Part shown: piece after piece, positions 1 through 7,717 of the stretch | Layout of the letters: each line of letters starts with the position of its first letter | How positions within the stretch are numbered: the stretch's first letter is position 1 | Assembly: GCA_964371945.1 (NCBI GenBank) | Contig: CAYJPA010000025.1 | Coordinates: 1-62,129, forward strand | Direction of reading: 5' to 3' | From: CAYJPA01 sp964371945 | GTDB taxonomy: Bacteria > Chloroflexota > Chloroflexia > Thermomicrobiales > UBA6265 | DNA: 62,129 nt | The notes under the pieces: model-generated | Seen by the model: only the letters and a program-made list of their open reading frames with translations | Database searches by the model: none | What the model was told of the DNA's origin: nothing | Position numbers and translations under genes: made by a program

Positions 1-134
1 AGACGACAGCAAGCGCTGAAAACTCGCGACAAATAGCGCTGAAGATGACAGACGCTTAGGACGTCATTGTGGAATGTCGCTCCACGATCGTCTCAAAATG
101 GGTCGTTTTTGAGACAGTTCGCCCAGTCTATCTG

Positions 135-1337
135 TTACACCTCGCCTCCAGCAAAACGATCGACAATGTCAGACCAGAGCGGATCCGCAATCGTCGCGAA
201 GTTGAAAAGAGTGAATACCGGCACAAGCAGCTCTTTGACGTTTTCGACCAAACGGATTTCTAGATCGGCTACGGTCGTCGTCAAAGTCGTTTCGATCTCA
301 TTTTCAGCGCAGGGTCCGTCCCCGTTTGAGACATACTTACCGATTGCTGTTAGCCAACGTCCTTGTAAACCGCCATGGACCATCTTGATTGCAATGACTG
401 TCGGGTCGGCCAATTGCAACTGCTGCCCATAAAGCCGGGCTAGGAACATCAACATCTCTGTGACTTGAACGATTCGGGTGTTGAAGAAGATTTCGCTCAG
501 CTGCCCACGCGAGTCTTCGAAAAGGTACCGCAAATAATAGAAATCGCCTGTGCGCTGTAAATTCCAATAGTCATAACTCCGCCGATCCAGTCGTGGATAA
601 CCCTCCGGGATGGCAACTTCTGCAACGACTCCACCCGCAGTCGGCTGTGGGCGTTCTCCGTCTCGGTCAAAACTAATGCCAATTGGCCACCCGAACGTGC
701 GGATTGTCGATGCTTCAACGGCTTGACGTAGCGCTAGTTGTGGCCACTCTCCCTGAGGAGAAGTCGTGACCACTGTCTCCCAGAAGCCCGGCAAGCCAAC
801 GTGTTGCAGCCCTGCATGCGCTCTGTCCCGGTTCCGTTCCAGCCATTCTGCATTGACGGAAGACTGGAAAGGCCCTGTAGCATTTTCGGCGATTGCTGGA
901 GGAGCCAGTATTCCGCGCCGTCTGCGAATTCGATGCTCGAGTGCAGTCCGAAACTCATCAAGAGCATCGAAGCGCCAGCGCAAAATATCGTACCCCTGTA
1001 AATCGAAGTGAATTCGCGGTCCATCTTGCCGATATGCCGGATCACCTGGAAAGTGATCCGCACGAGCTGTGAGAATCAGATTCTTCTTCTTCCCGAGTCC
1101 CATCGCGTATCCAATTTCAAGATAACAATTCGGTCGCTCATTGGTTAGATCGGCAACGATGATCTCTGCCCGCTCAATAAAGCCAATGATTTCGCTCTTG
1201 AGGAGATCGCCCTCATTGTGTCGATCGACTCGGCGGGGCTCCAGCCCGCTTGCTCGAAGGGCACCAAAGATCACGTCATTGCATATCTGATCGAGATCGG
1301 CGTTTCCGATCTGCATAACCACGAACCCTTCCGCCAT
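135..1337 (-). CDS. TIR-like / nucleoside-deoxyribosyltransferase-fold protein
   Basis: The N-terminal ~120 residues form an alpha/beta domain of the TIR-like/nucleoside 2-deoxyribosyltransferase type: a hydrophobic first strand (FVVMQIGNAD, residues 5-14) and the signature ADLTNERPNCYLEIGYAMG (residues 62-80), with the Asp and the Glu expected near the active site. Such domains cleave or bind nucleotides and are frequent in bacterial immune proteins. The remaining ~270 residues are not recognised; they may be a sensor or partner-binding region. The next gene on the same strand lies 52 bp upstream and also carries a TIR-fold domain, so the two are probably co-transcribed and act together. The fold is fairly clear; the substrate and the defence role are inferences. 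Confidence 0.7.
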   Translation of the reverse strand: MAEGFVVMQIGNADLDQICNDVIFGALRASGLEPRRVDRHNEGDLLKSEIIGFIERAEIIVADLTNERPNCYLEIGYAMGLGKKKNLILTARADHFPGDPAYRQDGPRIHFDLQGYDILRWRFDALDEFRTALEHRIRRRRGILAPPAIAENATGPFQSSVNAEWLERNRDRAHAGLQHVGLPGFWETVVTTSPQGEWPQLALRQAVEASTIRTFGWPIGISFDRDGERPQPTAGGVVAEVAIPEGYPRLDRRSYDYWNLQRTGDFYYLRYLFEDSRGQLSEIFFNTRIVQVTEMLMFLARLYGQQLQLADPTVIAIKMVHGGLQGRWLTAIGKYVSNGDGPCAENEIETTLTTTVADLEIRLVENVKELLVPVFTLFNFATIADPLWSDIVDRFAGGEV

Positions 1338-1389
1338 GGGATTCCTCTCAACTGCAAAGTGCTAAAGCGCTGGACGGGTTCTCTGTCTC

Positions 1390-2589
1390 TTAGTTCGGTA
1401 TCGGAACGATGCCGCGAATTGCCGCAGTCGCTTGGCTATGTCCGCCTGGCTGAAAGACAGCGTCCACTCGCACGCCGTTTGCAGTGGCCGGACCAACATC
1501 AAGACGATCGAATTGCCCACCGAATTTCTTGACAAGGCCCTCGATCGTATAGAGCCGTACAAGTCCTTCCGCGAGCCAAGCTCGCGCGTCTTCACGTGCG
1601 ATGATCTCTGGTAAGGTCGGCCCCTCCGGGGCAACCCACCGTTCCATGCTGAGTCCACTCTGCCGGGATGGCCGCGGACCGCCGAAGAGCGCTTGATCAG
1701 CCCACATAACGGCCTGATCCGCTGGCCCGGCTGACCGGCCAGTGTGATCTGTGAAGCTGCCGAAACCCATCCCGCCATCACTTCGACGAGCATCGCTCCG
1801 GCAGGTAAGGATGACCTCATCTGACGAGAGCTTTTGGCTGTCAATCTCGGTCTCGACGACCTCTATTGGCCACGTCTCGAACCCTGACGTCAGTCGATCG
1901 GTTCCCGCTCGCCGTTGCCAACCAGATAGCTCACCGAGTGCGACACGCACCCTACGCTCGCGCACGCTTGCCGTCACCGTGAATTGAGTCTCTCCCGAGA
2001 CGATTCGCTTCCGGACCTTGCCAGGAAAGATAATCGGTCCCAACTTGATCCACGGTGATTCCTGAGCACTGGCAGTTTCCCTGAGGCGCTGCTCCAGGAT
2101 CTGCGTCAAATCCACTGGGTCACGATAGCGGGCCGCCGAAATCTCGTTGTAGAGTGAACGGATCCACCGCGTAAGTTTTGGATCACGGTCGACGTCGCTC
2201 ACCCCATCTTTGAGGAAAAGCAACCGCGGCAATCCTCGAAGCGCCGCTTGTTCGTTCTCGCGGTAAGTTGGTGAGGCCCCGTCTGCATCACTGATTCCAA
2301 ACGATGTCCCGAGCAGCAGCAGAAAGAGCTGACTGCGATCGACCCCATCCAGATAAGCATGGGCCGCCCGTTCATCCCGCGGTGTAAATTCCTCCCACAT
2401 CACCGGAGTTGCCCCCCAGCTGCGGACCCAGGAGCGAAGTGCCAGTCGATCTGGATTCATTTCCGCATCCATGACAGAGCTGATAAAGATGTGCCGTCCC
2501 GTCATCCAACTTCGAAACTGATCGTCTGAGAGCGGCGGCGCGATCCCGTGTCGCTCAATAATCAGTTCCTGCCACTGAGTTTCATTCAT
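1390..2589 (-). CDS. DUF4062 (TIR-fold) domain protein
   Basis: Residues ~33-125 match the DUF4062 pattern: IFISSVM first strand, then W..LGATPVMWEEF-like second motif (here SWGATPVMWEEF) and a strand ending LFLLLLGTSFG. DUF4062 is a TIR-related domain found in NTPase and repeat-containing signalling proteins linked to immunity. The C-terminal ~200 residues are not recognised. A longer reading frame starts at 2628, but a GGGAGGGAG ribosome site lies just upstream of the ATG at 2589, so that start is preferred (399 aa). It is upstream of the other TIR-like gene and divergent from the small gene at 2676. A role in abortive defence is inferred. Confidence 0.65.
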   Translation of the reverse strand: MNETQWQELIIERHGIAPPLSDDQFRSWMTGRHIFISSVMDAEMNPDRLALRSWVRSWGATPVMWEEFTPRDERAAHAYLDGVDRSQLFLLLLGTSFGISDADGASPTYRENEQAALRGLPRLLFLKDGVSDVDRDPKLTRWIRSLYNEISAARYRDPVDLTQILEQRLRETASAQESPWIKLGPIIFPGKVRKRIVSGETQFTVTASVRERRVRVALGELSGWQRRAGTDRLTSGFETWPIEVVETEIDSQKLSSDEVILTCRSDARRSDGGMGFGSFTDHTGRSAGPADQAVMWADQALFGGPRPSRQSGLSMERWVAPEGPTLPEIIAREDARAWLAEGLVRLYTIEGLVKKFGGQFDRLDVGPATANGVRVDAVFQPGGHSQATAAIRGIVPIPN

Positions 2590-2675
2590 AGTGCGTGCTC
2601 CCTCCCGAACACATGTCCTATTTAGCAAGTATACTCCTCGCTGAGGAGAATCTCACCGGTTCGAGGAGGTACGCG
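2590..2675. promoter_or_regulatory. Divergent promoter region with palindrome
   Basis: This 86-bp gap separates two divergent genes. It contains CTCCTCGCTGAGGAG, a 6-bp palindromic arm pair (2634-2648), next to a TATACT box that could be a -10 for the plus-strand gene. It is a plausible shared operator. The strong GAGGAGGT ribosome site at 2663-2670 belongs to the gene starting at 2676. Confidence 0.35.
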
Positions 2676-2993
2676 ATGCTTCGGGTAAAGATCGGGGGCG
2701 TAGAGCGAAGGTGGGACCGGATCGCGAATATTGAAGAGAGTTGGATTACCCAGCAAATTCTCGATCGTCAGGCAGATAAGCAGTCGCCGTGCGTTGTTGT
2801 AGAAATCAAAAACCGTGATGTGAATCTCGCACTTCCCACCGCTCGATGTGCTGGGTCTTCTGGTGGTCGGCGGGCAAACGACGATGAACAGCGGGTGATT
2901 GAAATCTGGCGAAGATATCGTCTCGATGAAGCTCAAGATGTTCAACCAGATCATCTCATTGCGTTCTTGAACCAGCTTGCTAATGTGCTATGA
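2676..2993 (+). CDS. Small hypothetical protein, partner of GvpU-like gene
   Basis: A 105-aa protein starting at an ATG preceded by GAGGAGGT with 5-bp spacing. It has an N-terminal beta-rich part (MLRVKIGGVERRW), a WITQQILDR helix, a VVVEI strand and a C-terminal helical part (VIEIWRRYRLDE). No family is recognised. Its stop overlaps the start of the next gene by 4 bp (ATGA), so the two are almost certainly translated together. Its position, divergent from two TIR-fold genes, suggests it may belong to the same defence locus; that is inference only. Confidence 0.6.
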   Translation: MLRVKIGGVERRWDRIANIEESWITQQILDRQADKQSPCVVVEIKNRDVNLALPTARCAGSSGGRRANDDEQRVIEIWRRYRLDEAQDVQPDHLIAFLNQLANVL

Positions 2994-3559
2994 CACGGAC
3001 TGTTGATCCCGTTCTCGCATATTTGCTCGATGATCTCGTCGCGTTGGCGCCATTCGGACTATCAATTGAGGTGACCTTCTTAGTAAGCGGGGTGCTTATT
3101 GTCGGCACGCCGATCGCCGACGAAGAGTACTTCGCCCGCCTGGGTGAACGAGTCCTCAGCGAATCTCGCAATCTCTCCGATCTCTATTGGCATAGTGAGC
3201 TTCGCGCTCGAGTGGAAAAACAGCGTGGCTGGTCAGAGGAGCTAGTAGCACGATTTGGCAACGATCGCGAGTTGGCCTTCAGACGGTTCGGGGAGCAAAT
3301 TCAAGAGCGACTGAGGCAACACGTGCAGGCTCGGCCGCAGAGACTTCTCTATACCTTGACGGAAGAATCCGCCCGTCAAGAAGAGTTTGAACGAAGTGAC
3401 AAGCTCTTTGGCAATCAGGCCGAACCCGATCGTGAGTACATTCACTTGCGTGACGTACGCGTCTATGGAACTTCTTTAGATGCGGCTGCCCATCCAATAT
3501 GGCGTGTGCGCTTGAGTGACGTATCGGGCTGGTATCTCTCGTCGCCACATCCGGATTAG
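2990..3559 (+). CDS. GvpU-like accessory protein
   Basis: A 189-aa protein whose two ends resemble the gas-vesicle accessory protein GvpU. The N-terminus has a GLSIEVTFLVSGVLIVGT-like strand pair followed by EEYFARL (residues ~22-48). The C-terminus has REYIHLRDVRVYG, then IWRVRLSDVSGWYL (residues ~150-182). Those are the positions of ISLNVNG..ISG..IS..EYF and FIHLKN..IY...WRGKIAEVDGF in GvpU. The central ~70 residues are an insertion rich in charged helices. No gas-vesicle structural gene is present, so the domain probably has another role here, coupled to the overlapping upstream gene. The family call rests on remembered motifs. Confidence 0.55.
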   Translation: MTRTVDPVLAYLLDDLVALAPFGLSIEVTFLVSGVLIVGTPIADEEYFARLGERVLSESRNLSDLYWHSELRARVEKQRGWSEELVARFGNDRELAFRRFGEQIQERLRQHVQARPQRLLYTLTEESARQEEFERSDKLFGNQAEPDREYIHLRDVRVYGTSLDAAAHPIWRVRLSDVSGWYLSSPHPD

Positions 3560-3629
3560 GAGAGAGCTGGTCCTCATTGTTCGTCGGAATCGCGTGTCAA
3601 GGTTTCGAGGTCGTGTTGAGACGCGGTGT

Positions 3630-3790
3630 ACCGATCTTCTGCGTCGATCCGCTCGCACATACTCGCCCCTACTCGACTAGTTCGCTCCATGAGCGTTTTC
3701 GGACATCTTAAGCGACTGTTTGGAGCCGGAATTAGTTTCGATACGTTTTTCAGACTGTCTCAAATACCCTCGTTTTTGCGACGATCGGTT
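3630..3790 (+). repeat. Diverged direct repeat, copy A
   Basis: This non-coding stretch aligns by eye with 7368-7545. Shared blocks in order are TTCT-CGTCG, CGCACAT, CCCCTACTCGA-TA, TCGCT-CA, GACTG-TTGG, GCCGGAATT, TTTCG-TAC, TTTTT-AGAC and ACCCTC-TTTTTG. The copies are roughly 70% alike over the aligned blocks, with a ~17 bp length difference. They bracket the membrane protein, the lone endonuclease and the Kiwa-like pair. Confidence 0.55.
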
Positions 3791-3816
3791 ATGATTCGAA
3801 AGCGGAGACATAAGCG

Positions 3817-4245
3817 ATGATACGGGCTCTGATTCAACTGAACTTAGTATTCGGTACAGTCGGTCACCTAGTACTATGCGCCGGCCTTTGGATGCAATGG
3901 CGATCAGAACAAACAGGACGCCGTAGCGAGCGCGAGGACAATCCAGAGACCATTATCTTCGCGGTGCTTTTTGCCGCAGCCGCAGTCGGCTGTATCTTGC
4001 TTTTCTGGTGGTGTAATAGTGACCAAAAGTGGAATTTCTCAAACGCAGCAAAAAAATGGATGTGTTTCCTCATCACTCCTTGGGGGATGCTGGCTGGTCT
4101 CGGAGTCGGATTCATCATCGTCGGTATCGTGGCATTGACCAGTTCTAACAGCGGGTCGGGTGGCGGACTTTCTTACCAGCAAAAGAGGGATATACGTGAC
4201 GCTGTTGATCAGGGCGCAAGTGACGCGATTAGAAGGAATCGATAG
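3817..4245 (+). CDS. Small three-helix membrane protein
   Basis: A 142-aa protein with three probable membrane helices at residues ~6-27, ~46-67 and ~82-108. A charged loop (RSEQTGRRSEREDNPE) separates the first two. The tail has a Gly/Ser linker (GSGSGGG-like) and a charged C-terminus. No family is recognised. It follows repeat copy A and precedes a gene remnant on the other strand. Small membrane proteins are common effectors in defence loci, but nothing here proves that role. Confidence 0.5.
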   Translation: MIRALIQLNLVFGTVGHLVLCAGLWMQWRSEQTGRRSEREDNPETIIFAVLFAAAAVGCILLFWWCNSDQKWNFSNAAKKWMCFLITPWGMLAGLGVGFIIVGIVALTSSNSGSGGGLSYQQKRDIRDAVDQGASDAIRRNR

Positions 4246-4281
4246 CGTCTGAAAACAGGTAGGTCGATCACTCATATCTGC

Positions 4282-4534
4282 TCATAAACGATGGATGACA
4301 TACTGCGAGTAGATCGCGATGTGCAGCACGATGAGACCGGCGAGAACCGCAGCTTGGCCGTAGCGAAGCGCGCGCTCCGGCAACAATGCCCGAGCCGAGG
4401 AGCACCAGCAGCGCAATCGGCGCGACCGCCGGGAAGTAGTAGCGTGCCTGGGTGAGTCGGAAGGTGAGCCCAAACTGGATTACTGCCGCGTAGGCGCTGA
4501 TGCAGGTGAGCGCGAGCGCGCAGAGACCGGCCAC
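4282..4534 (-). pseudogene. C-terminal remnant of a multi-spanning membrane glycosyltransferase-like protein
   Basis: Reading the minus strand gives TFRLTQARYYFPAVAPIALLVLLGSGI, then a frame change, then ALRYGQAAVLAGLIVLHIAIYSQYVIHRL followed by a stop. The combined text looks like the last membrane helices of a DUF2142/mannosyltransferase-type integral membrane protein, in which a Q-x-RY-x-x-P motif precedes the final helices. Only ~80 codons survive and one frameshift is needed, so it is a relic. It lies between two unrelated plus-strand genes, consistent with a junction of inserted DNA. Confidence 0.5.
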
Positions 4535-4552
4535 CGGTGAGGAGACAATACG

Positions 4553-5179
4553 ATGATCGACTTCGGAATCGACTACGCCACCGGTATCACTTATTCCCCC
4601 TCGGCTGAATTAGAGGGTACGATCGCATTCCTGCTCGAAGAGTTACCGTGGCGGTGGTGTGAGGTTTACGACGACATGGTCGGCGGCCGAAGCAAGATCG
4701 GTCAATTCAATGACGGGTCCTTTGAAGTCCTGTTTGATCATGGCTCTGAGGCCGAAGCAGTGCTTCCGGAAGAAAGGGTCGACGATCGCGTCGTAGCCGT
4801 CTTTGGATGTTCCAAGCCGGTGAATCGGAAGCGTGACGCATCGCGGATGCGCGGCTTCCTTCGGGGAGCCAACCTCAACCGGCCCAGCCTCATCGACACA
4901 GTAGACACAGTCATCCCGATGGATCGAGGGCACTTCTTAGCCCATACCTTGGGGGGCAGTACTGATGTCAATTTGTTCCCACAGCGGCGGGATGTGAATC
5001 GCGGGTGGTCCGCACGGGGGAAAATCTATCGCCGGATGGAGCGGTACTGTGCTGAGCACCCAGGCACATTTTGCTTCTCACGGCCGATTTATCGAGATCG
5101 CAGCTGGGTTCCGTTCGAGATTGAATATGGCCTGCTACGCGGTCCACGGGATCTCTGGGTGGAACGCTTTGAGAACTGA
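4553..5179 (+). CDS. DNA/RNA non-specific endonuclease (DRGH, His-Me finger)
   Basis: A 208-aa protein with the DRGH motif of the NUC1/EndA family (MDRGHFLAHTLGG, residues ~123-135), followed by VNLFPQRRDVNRGW, which carries the metal-site Asn typical of beta-beta-alpha-metal nucleases, and a C-terminal IEYGL strand. Members cut DNA and RNA; many are C-terminal toxin domains. Here the domain stands alone with no signal peptide and no recognisable delivery domain. The N-terminal ~100 residues are unassigned. No obvious immunity gene follows, so it may be an intracellular effector or a displaced toxin cassette. Confidence 0.7.
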   Translation: MIDFGIDYATGITYSPSAELEGTIAFLLEELPWRWCEVYDDMVGGRSKIGQFNDGSFEVLFDHGSEAEAVLPEERVDDRVVAVFGCSKPVNRKRDASRMRGFLRGANLNRPSLIDTVDTVIPMDRGHFLAHTLGGSTDVNLFPQRRDVNRGWSARGKIYRRMERYCAEHPGTFCFSRPIYRDRSWVPFEIEYGLLRGPRDLWVERFEN

Positions 5180-5475
5180 AGCGAATCGTCGTTGGTCTGA
5201 TCCTCGCATTCATCACCGGATGATAGACGTCACGGACGCCGGGCTGATCGTCGGGACTCCATCTCGCGTAGCGATCGCCAGATAAGTTCGGATGGACCCG
5301 AAACACATGTTTTGCGGATAAGACTGATTCTGAACAATCTAACCACTAATCTCAATTGGGGCATTGTTACCCTTGCTTGGAACGCGACTTTTCAGAGCCG
5401 ACCGCTGTGTCGACAAAGCACGAACTTAGCAATACCTGAATTACAGGAGACAAATTAGTGAGTAGCTATCGAGTG

Positions 5476-6369
5476 TCAGGCTCGGTTGCGCCCTGAGGCC
5501 ACCCATTCGGACGGCGCTCCATTAGTGAAATCGGTCGAGTAGCGTCGGCAATCGAGGACTTCCAGGAACTTGATTAGGTGCTCTTCGCCAGGCGCCAAGC
5601 CGTCATCGCTCTGGATGAATTCGATTCCAATTTGAATGCACCGGAGATGGAATTTATCGACACTGAAGTCATCAAAAATATCAAGACTTCGAATCGATGC
5701 GAGAAGGTTTGCGACTCGAGTTGTCTGCGAGACATCGACGATAGGCTTCAGGTTGTACCTTGGTAGAAACTCACGGATCGCTTCCACATTATGAGGGGCG
5801 GCCGCTTTGATCGCTTCCTGCATTTGACAGGTGAAAATGAACTGCTTCGGTTTCAGGATGTAGATTGAGTCGGCCTCGATCACGAAATCGAATTCGCTAT
5901 CCAACTGAAAAATCGGGCTTTCATATGCCTGCAAGCGATCGTTGATAAGCGCAATGAGCGGATTTCTTGTCCCAACCCGTTTGAACACGCCGGCGCTTTT
6001 CACGCACACCACCCGTTGATTGTTCGGGTTCACGATAGAAGCCAGGTAGAACCTCATCTCACTGAGATTTGCCAAAACATGTGGGTCGTCCTCGTAGGCC
6101 ACGGTGGCATAACAGAGGTTCGCAATAAGGCAGTCTTCCGCAGTGTTCGGCAAATACACCTTGTCCTCAGCAGCCGGTTTTTCTGACGGGTTGAACAGCT
6201 GCGGTTCCCCATCGATCCCACTAAAAGATGCTCGCGTTTTGATGGCCATTTCGACGAGCAGATCACCCACCCGGTCTTCGAACGGGACTTTCAACAGCTT
6301 GAGTTCGTCACCGTTCCACAATCCTGCAACGAGCGTAACGTCAGTTGAACCTGCCGGGTCAACGCGCAT
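5476..6369 (-). CDS. kwaB: KwaB-like DUF4868 protein (Kiwa-type defence)
   Basis: A ~297-aa soluble protein that resembles the DUF4868 family, which includes KwaB. The middle region with FDFVIEADSIYILKPKQFIF (residues ~157-176) and the following helix fit the family pattern of an acidic strand pair reporting a stored domain. In Kiwa, KwaB binds DNA and KwaA is its membrane partner. An upstream ATG at 6390 is possible, but the ATG at 6369 has a GGGGA ribosome site and overlaps the stop of the membrane gene. The coupled order membrane protein then DUF4868 is the strongest support. Sequence divergence from the named family makes the call moderate. Confidence 0.6.
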   Translation of the reverse strand: MRVDPAGSTDVTLVAGLWNGDELKLLKVPFEDRVGDLLVEMAIKTRASFSGIDGEPQLFNPSEKPAAEDKVYLPNTAEDCLIANLCYATVAYEDDPHVLANLSEMRFYLASIVNPNNQRVVCVKSAGVFKRVGTRNPLIALINDRLQAYESPIFQLDSEFDFVIEADSIYILKPKQFIFTCQMQEAIKAAAPHNVEAIREFLPRYNLKPIVDVSQTTRVANLLASIRSLDIFDDFSVDKFHLRCIQIGIEFIQSDDGLAPGEEHLIKFLEVLDCRRYSTDFTNGAPSEWVASGRNRA

Positions 6370-6979
6370 TCGTCCCCTGCCCTTCGACATAGATTCTGCT
6401 GGTAACCTTTTGCGTCTGAATTATCGACCCCTCGCGCAGGTCCGTCTGCTTGGTGATGACGATTACATTATGTCGACTCGAAGTGTTCTTCACCACTCCA
6501 TCCGGCCGGACGAGAAAGATGTTGAAACGCGTGATCGCAAACATGATGTTCACATAGTGAAGGTCAAGGTAAATGAACACTACCACGATAAACACCAAGG
6601 CTGCGACCGAAGAAATCAACTCCGGCCATGTACTCATTGAGGAACTGTAAAACGGCAAAAGTATGGAAACTAAGTATATGAGTACGCCGTCTTTTTTATC
6701 CTCGAAGCTGACGATCTTCAGACCCGACGTGTACTTGCGCTTACTCTCTCGGGTGATCCGCCAATACACATAGAGATTGGGCAGCGCTGCGAGAGCCAAC
6801 ATGATGAGAATGAAATTTAGTCGAGGAACGAGACTAGTTCCTCTGATCGCCCAAAGGAGAAATAAGGGTGCAAGTCCTCCAAGTGCCATTAGAAAGCGAA
6901 GTATTATTTGATCAGGAAAATGTGGTTTTATTTTCGTTTTCTTCGCTTGCTCATCTCTTGGAATCGACTCGTCGACCAT
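6359..6979 (-). CDS. kwaA: KwaA-like four-helix membrane protein
   Basis: A 206-aa protein with four probable membrane helices near residues 27-46, 54-73, 99-113 and 118-140. A cytoplasmic tail ends in two strands (HNVIVITKQTDL, RIYVEGQG). The size, four-helix layout and LLPFYSSSMSTWPEL loop resemble KwaA, the membrane component of Kiwa. An ATG at 6979 is preferred over the GTG immediately before it. It overlaps the DUF4868 gene by 11 bp, so the two are one transcript. In Kiwa the complex senses phage attack at the membrane and stops late phage replication and transcription; function here is by analogy. Confidence 0.55.
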   Translation of the reverse strand: MVDESIPRDEQAKKTKIKPHFPDQIILRFLMALGGLAPLFLLWAIRGTSLVPRLNFILIMLALAALPNLYVYWRITRESKRKYTSGLKIVSFEDKKDGVLIYLVSILLPFYSSSMSTWPELISSVAALVFIVVVFIYLDLHYVNIMFAITRFNIFLVRPDGVVKNTSSRHNVIVITKQTDLREGSIIQTQKVTSRIYVEGQGTNAR

Positions 6980-7357
6980 CACTGGTTCGCCTCACTATAA
7001 AACGAACACATGTTCGGATATCTATTGTAGCCTGATCTCGGTTGCATTGGACTAAGAGGATTCTATCCGTGAAATCGTTCGCACCATTGCTTTACTCTGA
7101 ACTGATCTTCTGGTGAATGTGACGACCTAAGGATTTGCATCCCACCGGTGTAAAGGAAGTCTTGGCAAGGTGTGATTGCAAAGTGTTGCTATCCGGCCTC
7201 GTCTTCCCCTATTGGCTTCTTACTGCTGCTAAAAAGAGTGAAATGTTATGTCGATGCACATTATAGAAAAGTGGGATTGCAAGAATCGGTAACGGACGTT
7301 GCTGAACACTGCGCCTGATTGTGAGCAAGTGGTCCTAGTTCTTGAGCTAACGACGTT

Positions 7358-7383
7358 CGACGTAGAATCACTCTTCTACGTCG
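7358..7383. terminator. Perfect 10-bp stem hairpin
   Basis: CGACGTAGAA (7358-7367) pairs with TTCTACGTCG (7374-7383) across a 6-base loop. There is no T-run, so it may be a protein-binding site or structured boundary instead of a classical terminator. It sits at the start of repeat copy B. Confidence 0.45.
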
Positions 7384-7545
7384 GAACGCGCGCACATCCA
7401 GCAAGCTTCGATGCTCAATCCCCTACTCGATTAACTCGCTTCAGTTCATTTTGCGGCTCTGCCGAGTGACTGGTTGGGCCGGAATTGATTTCGCTACTTT
7501 TTTGAGACAGCTTCACAGACCCTCCTTTTTGACACACGGCTGAGA
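7368..7545 (+). repeat. Diverged direct repeat, copy B
   Basis: This is the partner of 3630-3790, in the same orientation. The best-conserved core is CCCCTACTCGA through GCCGGAATT to CCCTC-TTTTTG (7420-7534). The TTTTTGAGACAG segment also occurs near 107-118 at the start of the window, hinting at a third, shorter relic. The repeat may mark the ends of an exchanged cassette. Confidence 0.5.
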
Positions 7546-7624
7546 GGTTGGCTCGTGGGCAGGCTAGTGCCCTAGTGACCGAGATACCGCACCGGACCGA
7601 GAGCTCAACTGAAAGTAACTCGAC

Positions 7625-7646
7625 TACACTAAGATGTGTTAGTGTA
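7625..7646. promoter_or_regulatory. Inverted repeat, probable operator
   Basis: TACACTAA (7625-7632) and TTAGTGTA (7639-7646) form a perfect 8-bp inverted repeat with a 6-base spacer. It lies ~70 bp upstream of an HTH gene and is followed directly by a tandem repeat array, as expected for an autoregulatory site. Confidence 0.45.
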
Positions 7647-7655
7647 CACTCCCGC

Positions 7656-7707
7656 CTAGGCATCACATAGGCAACGCCTAGACGATCAGCTAGGCAAGCG
7701 CATAGAC
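7656..7707 (+). repeat. Five tandem 11-12 bp iteron-like repeats
   Basis: The hexamer (C/A)TAG(G/A)C starts at 7656, 7667, 7678, 7690 and 7702, giving steps of 11, 11, 12 and 12 bp. All units have the same orientation and fall on nearly the same face of the helix. The array ends ~10 bp before the start codon of an HTH/coiled-coil gene. It is likely a cooperative binding site for that protein: an operator or a centromere-like site. Confidence 0.6.
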
Positions 7708-7717
7708 GGGCGGAGCT

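Larger units (their letters stand above)
6980..7717. other. 738-bp intergenic region
   Basis: No convincing gene is seen here. The stretch holds repeat copy B (7368-7545), a 10-bp stem hairpin (7358-7383), an operator-like inverted repeat (7625-7646) and a tandem repeat array (7656-7707). The first ~370 bp show nothing recognisable apart from AT-rich sequence upstream of the KwaA-like gene. Confidence 0.6.

Noticed and set aside
7656..7707. CRISPR-like array
   Set aside because: The repeats are only 6 bp at 11-12 bp steps, far too short for CRISPR; no cas gene is present.
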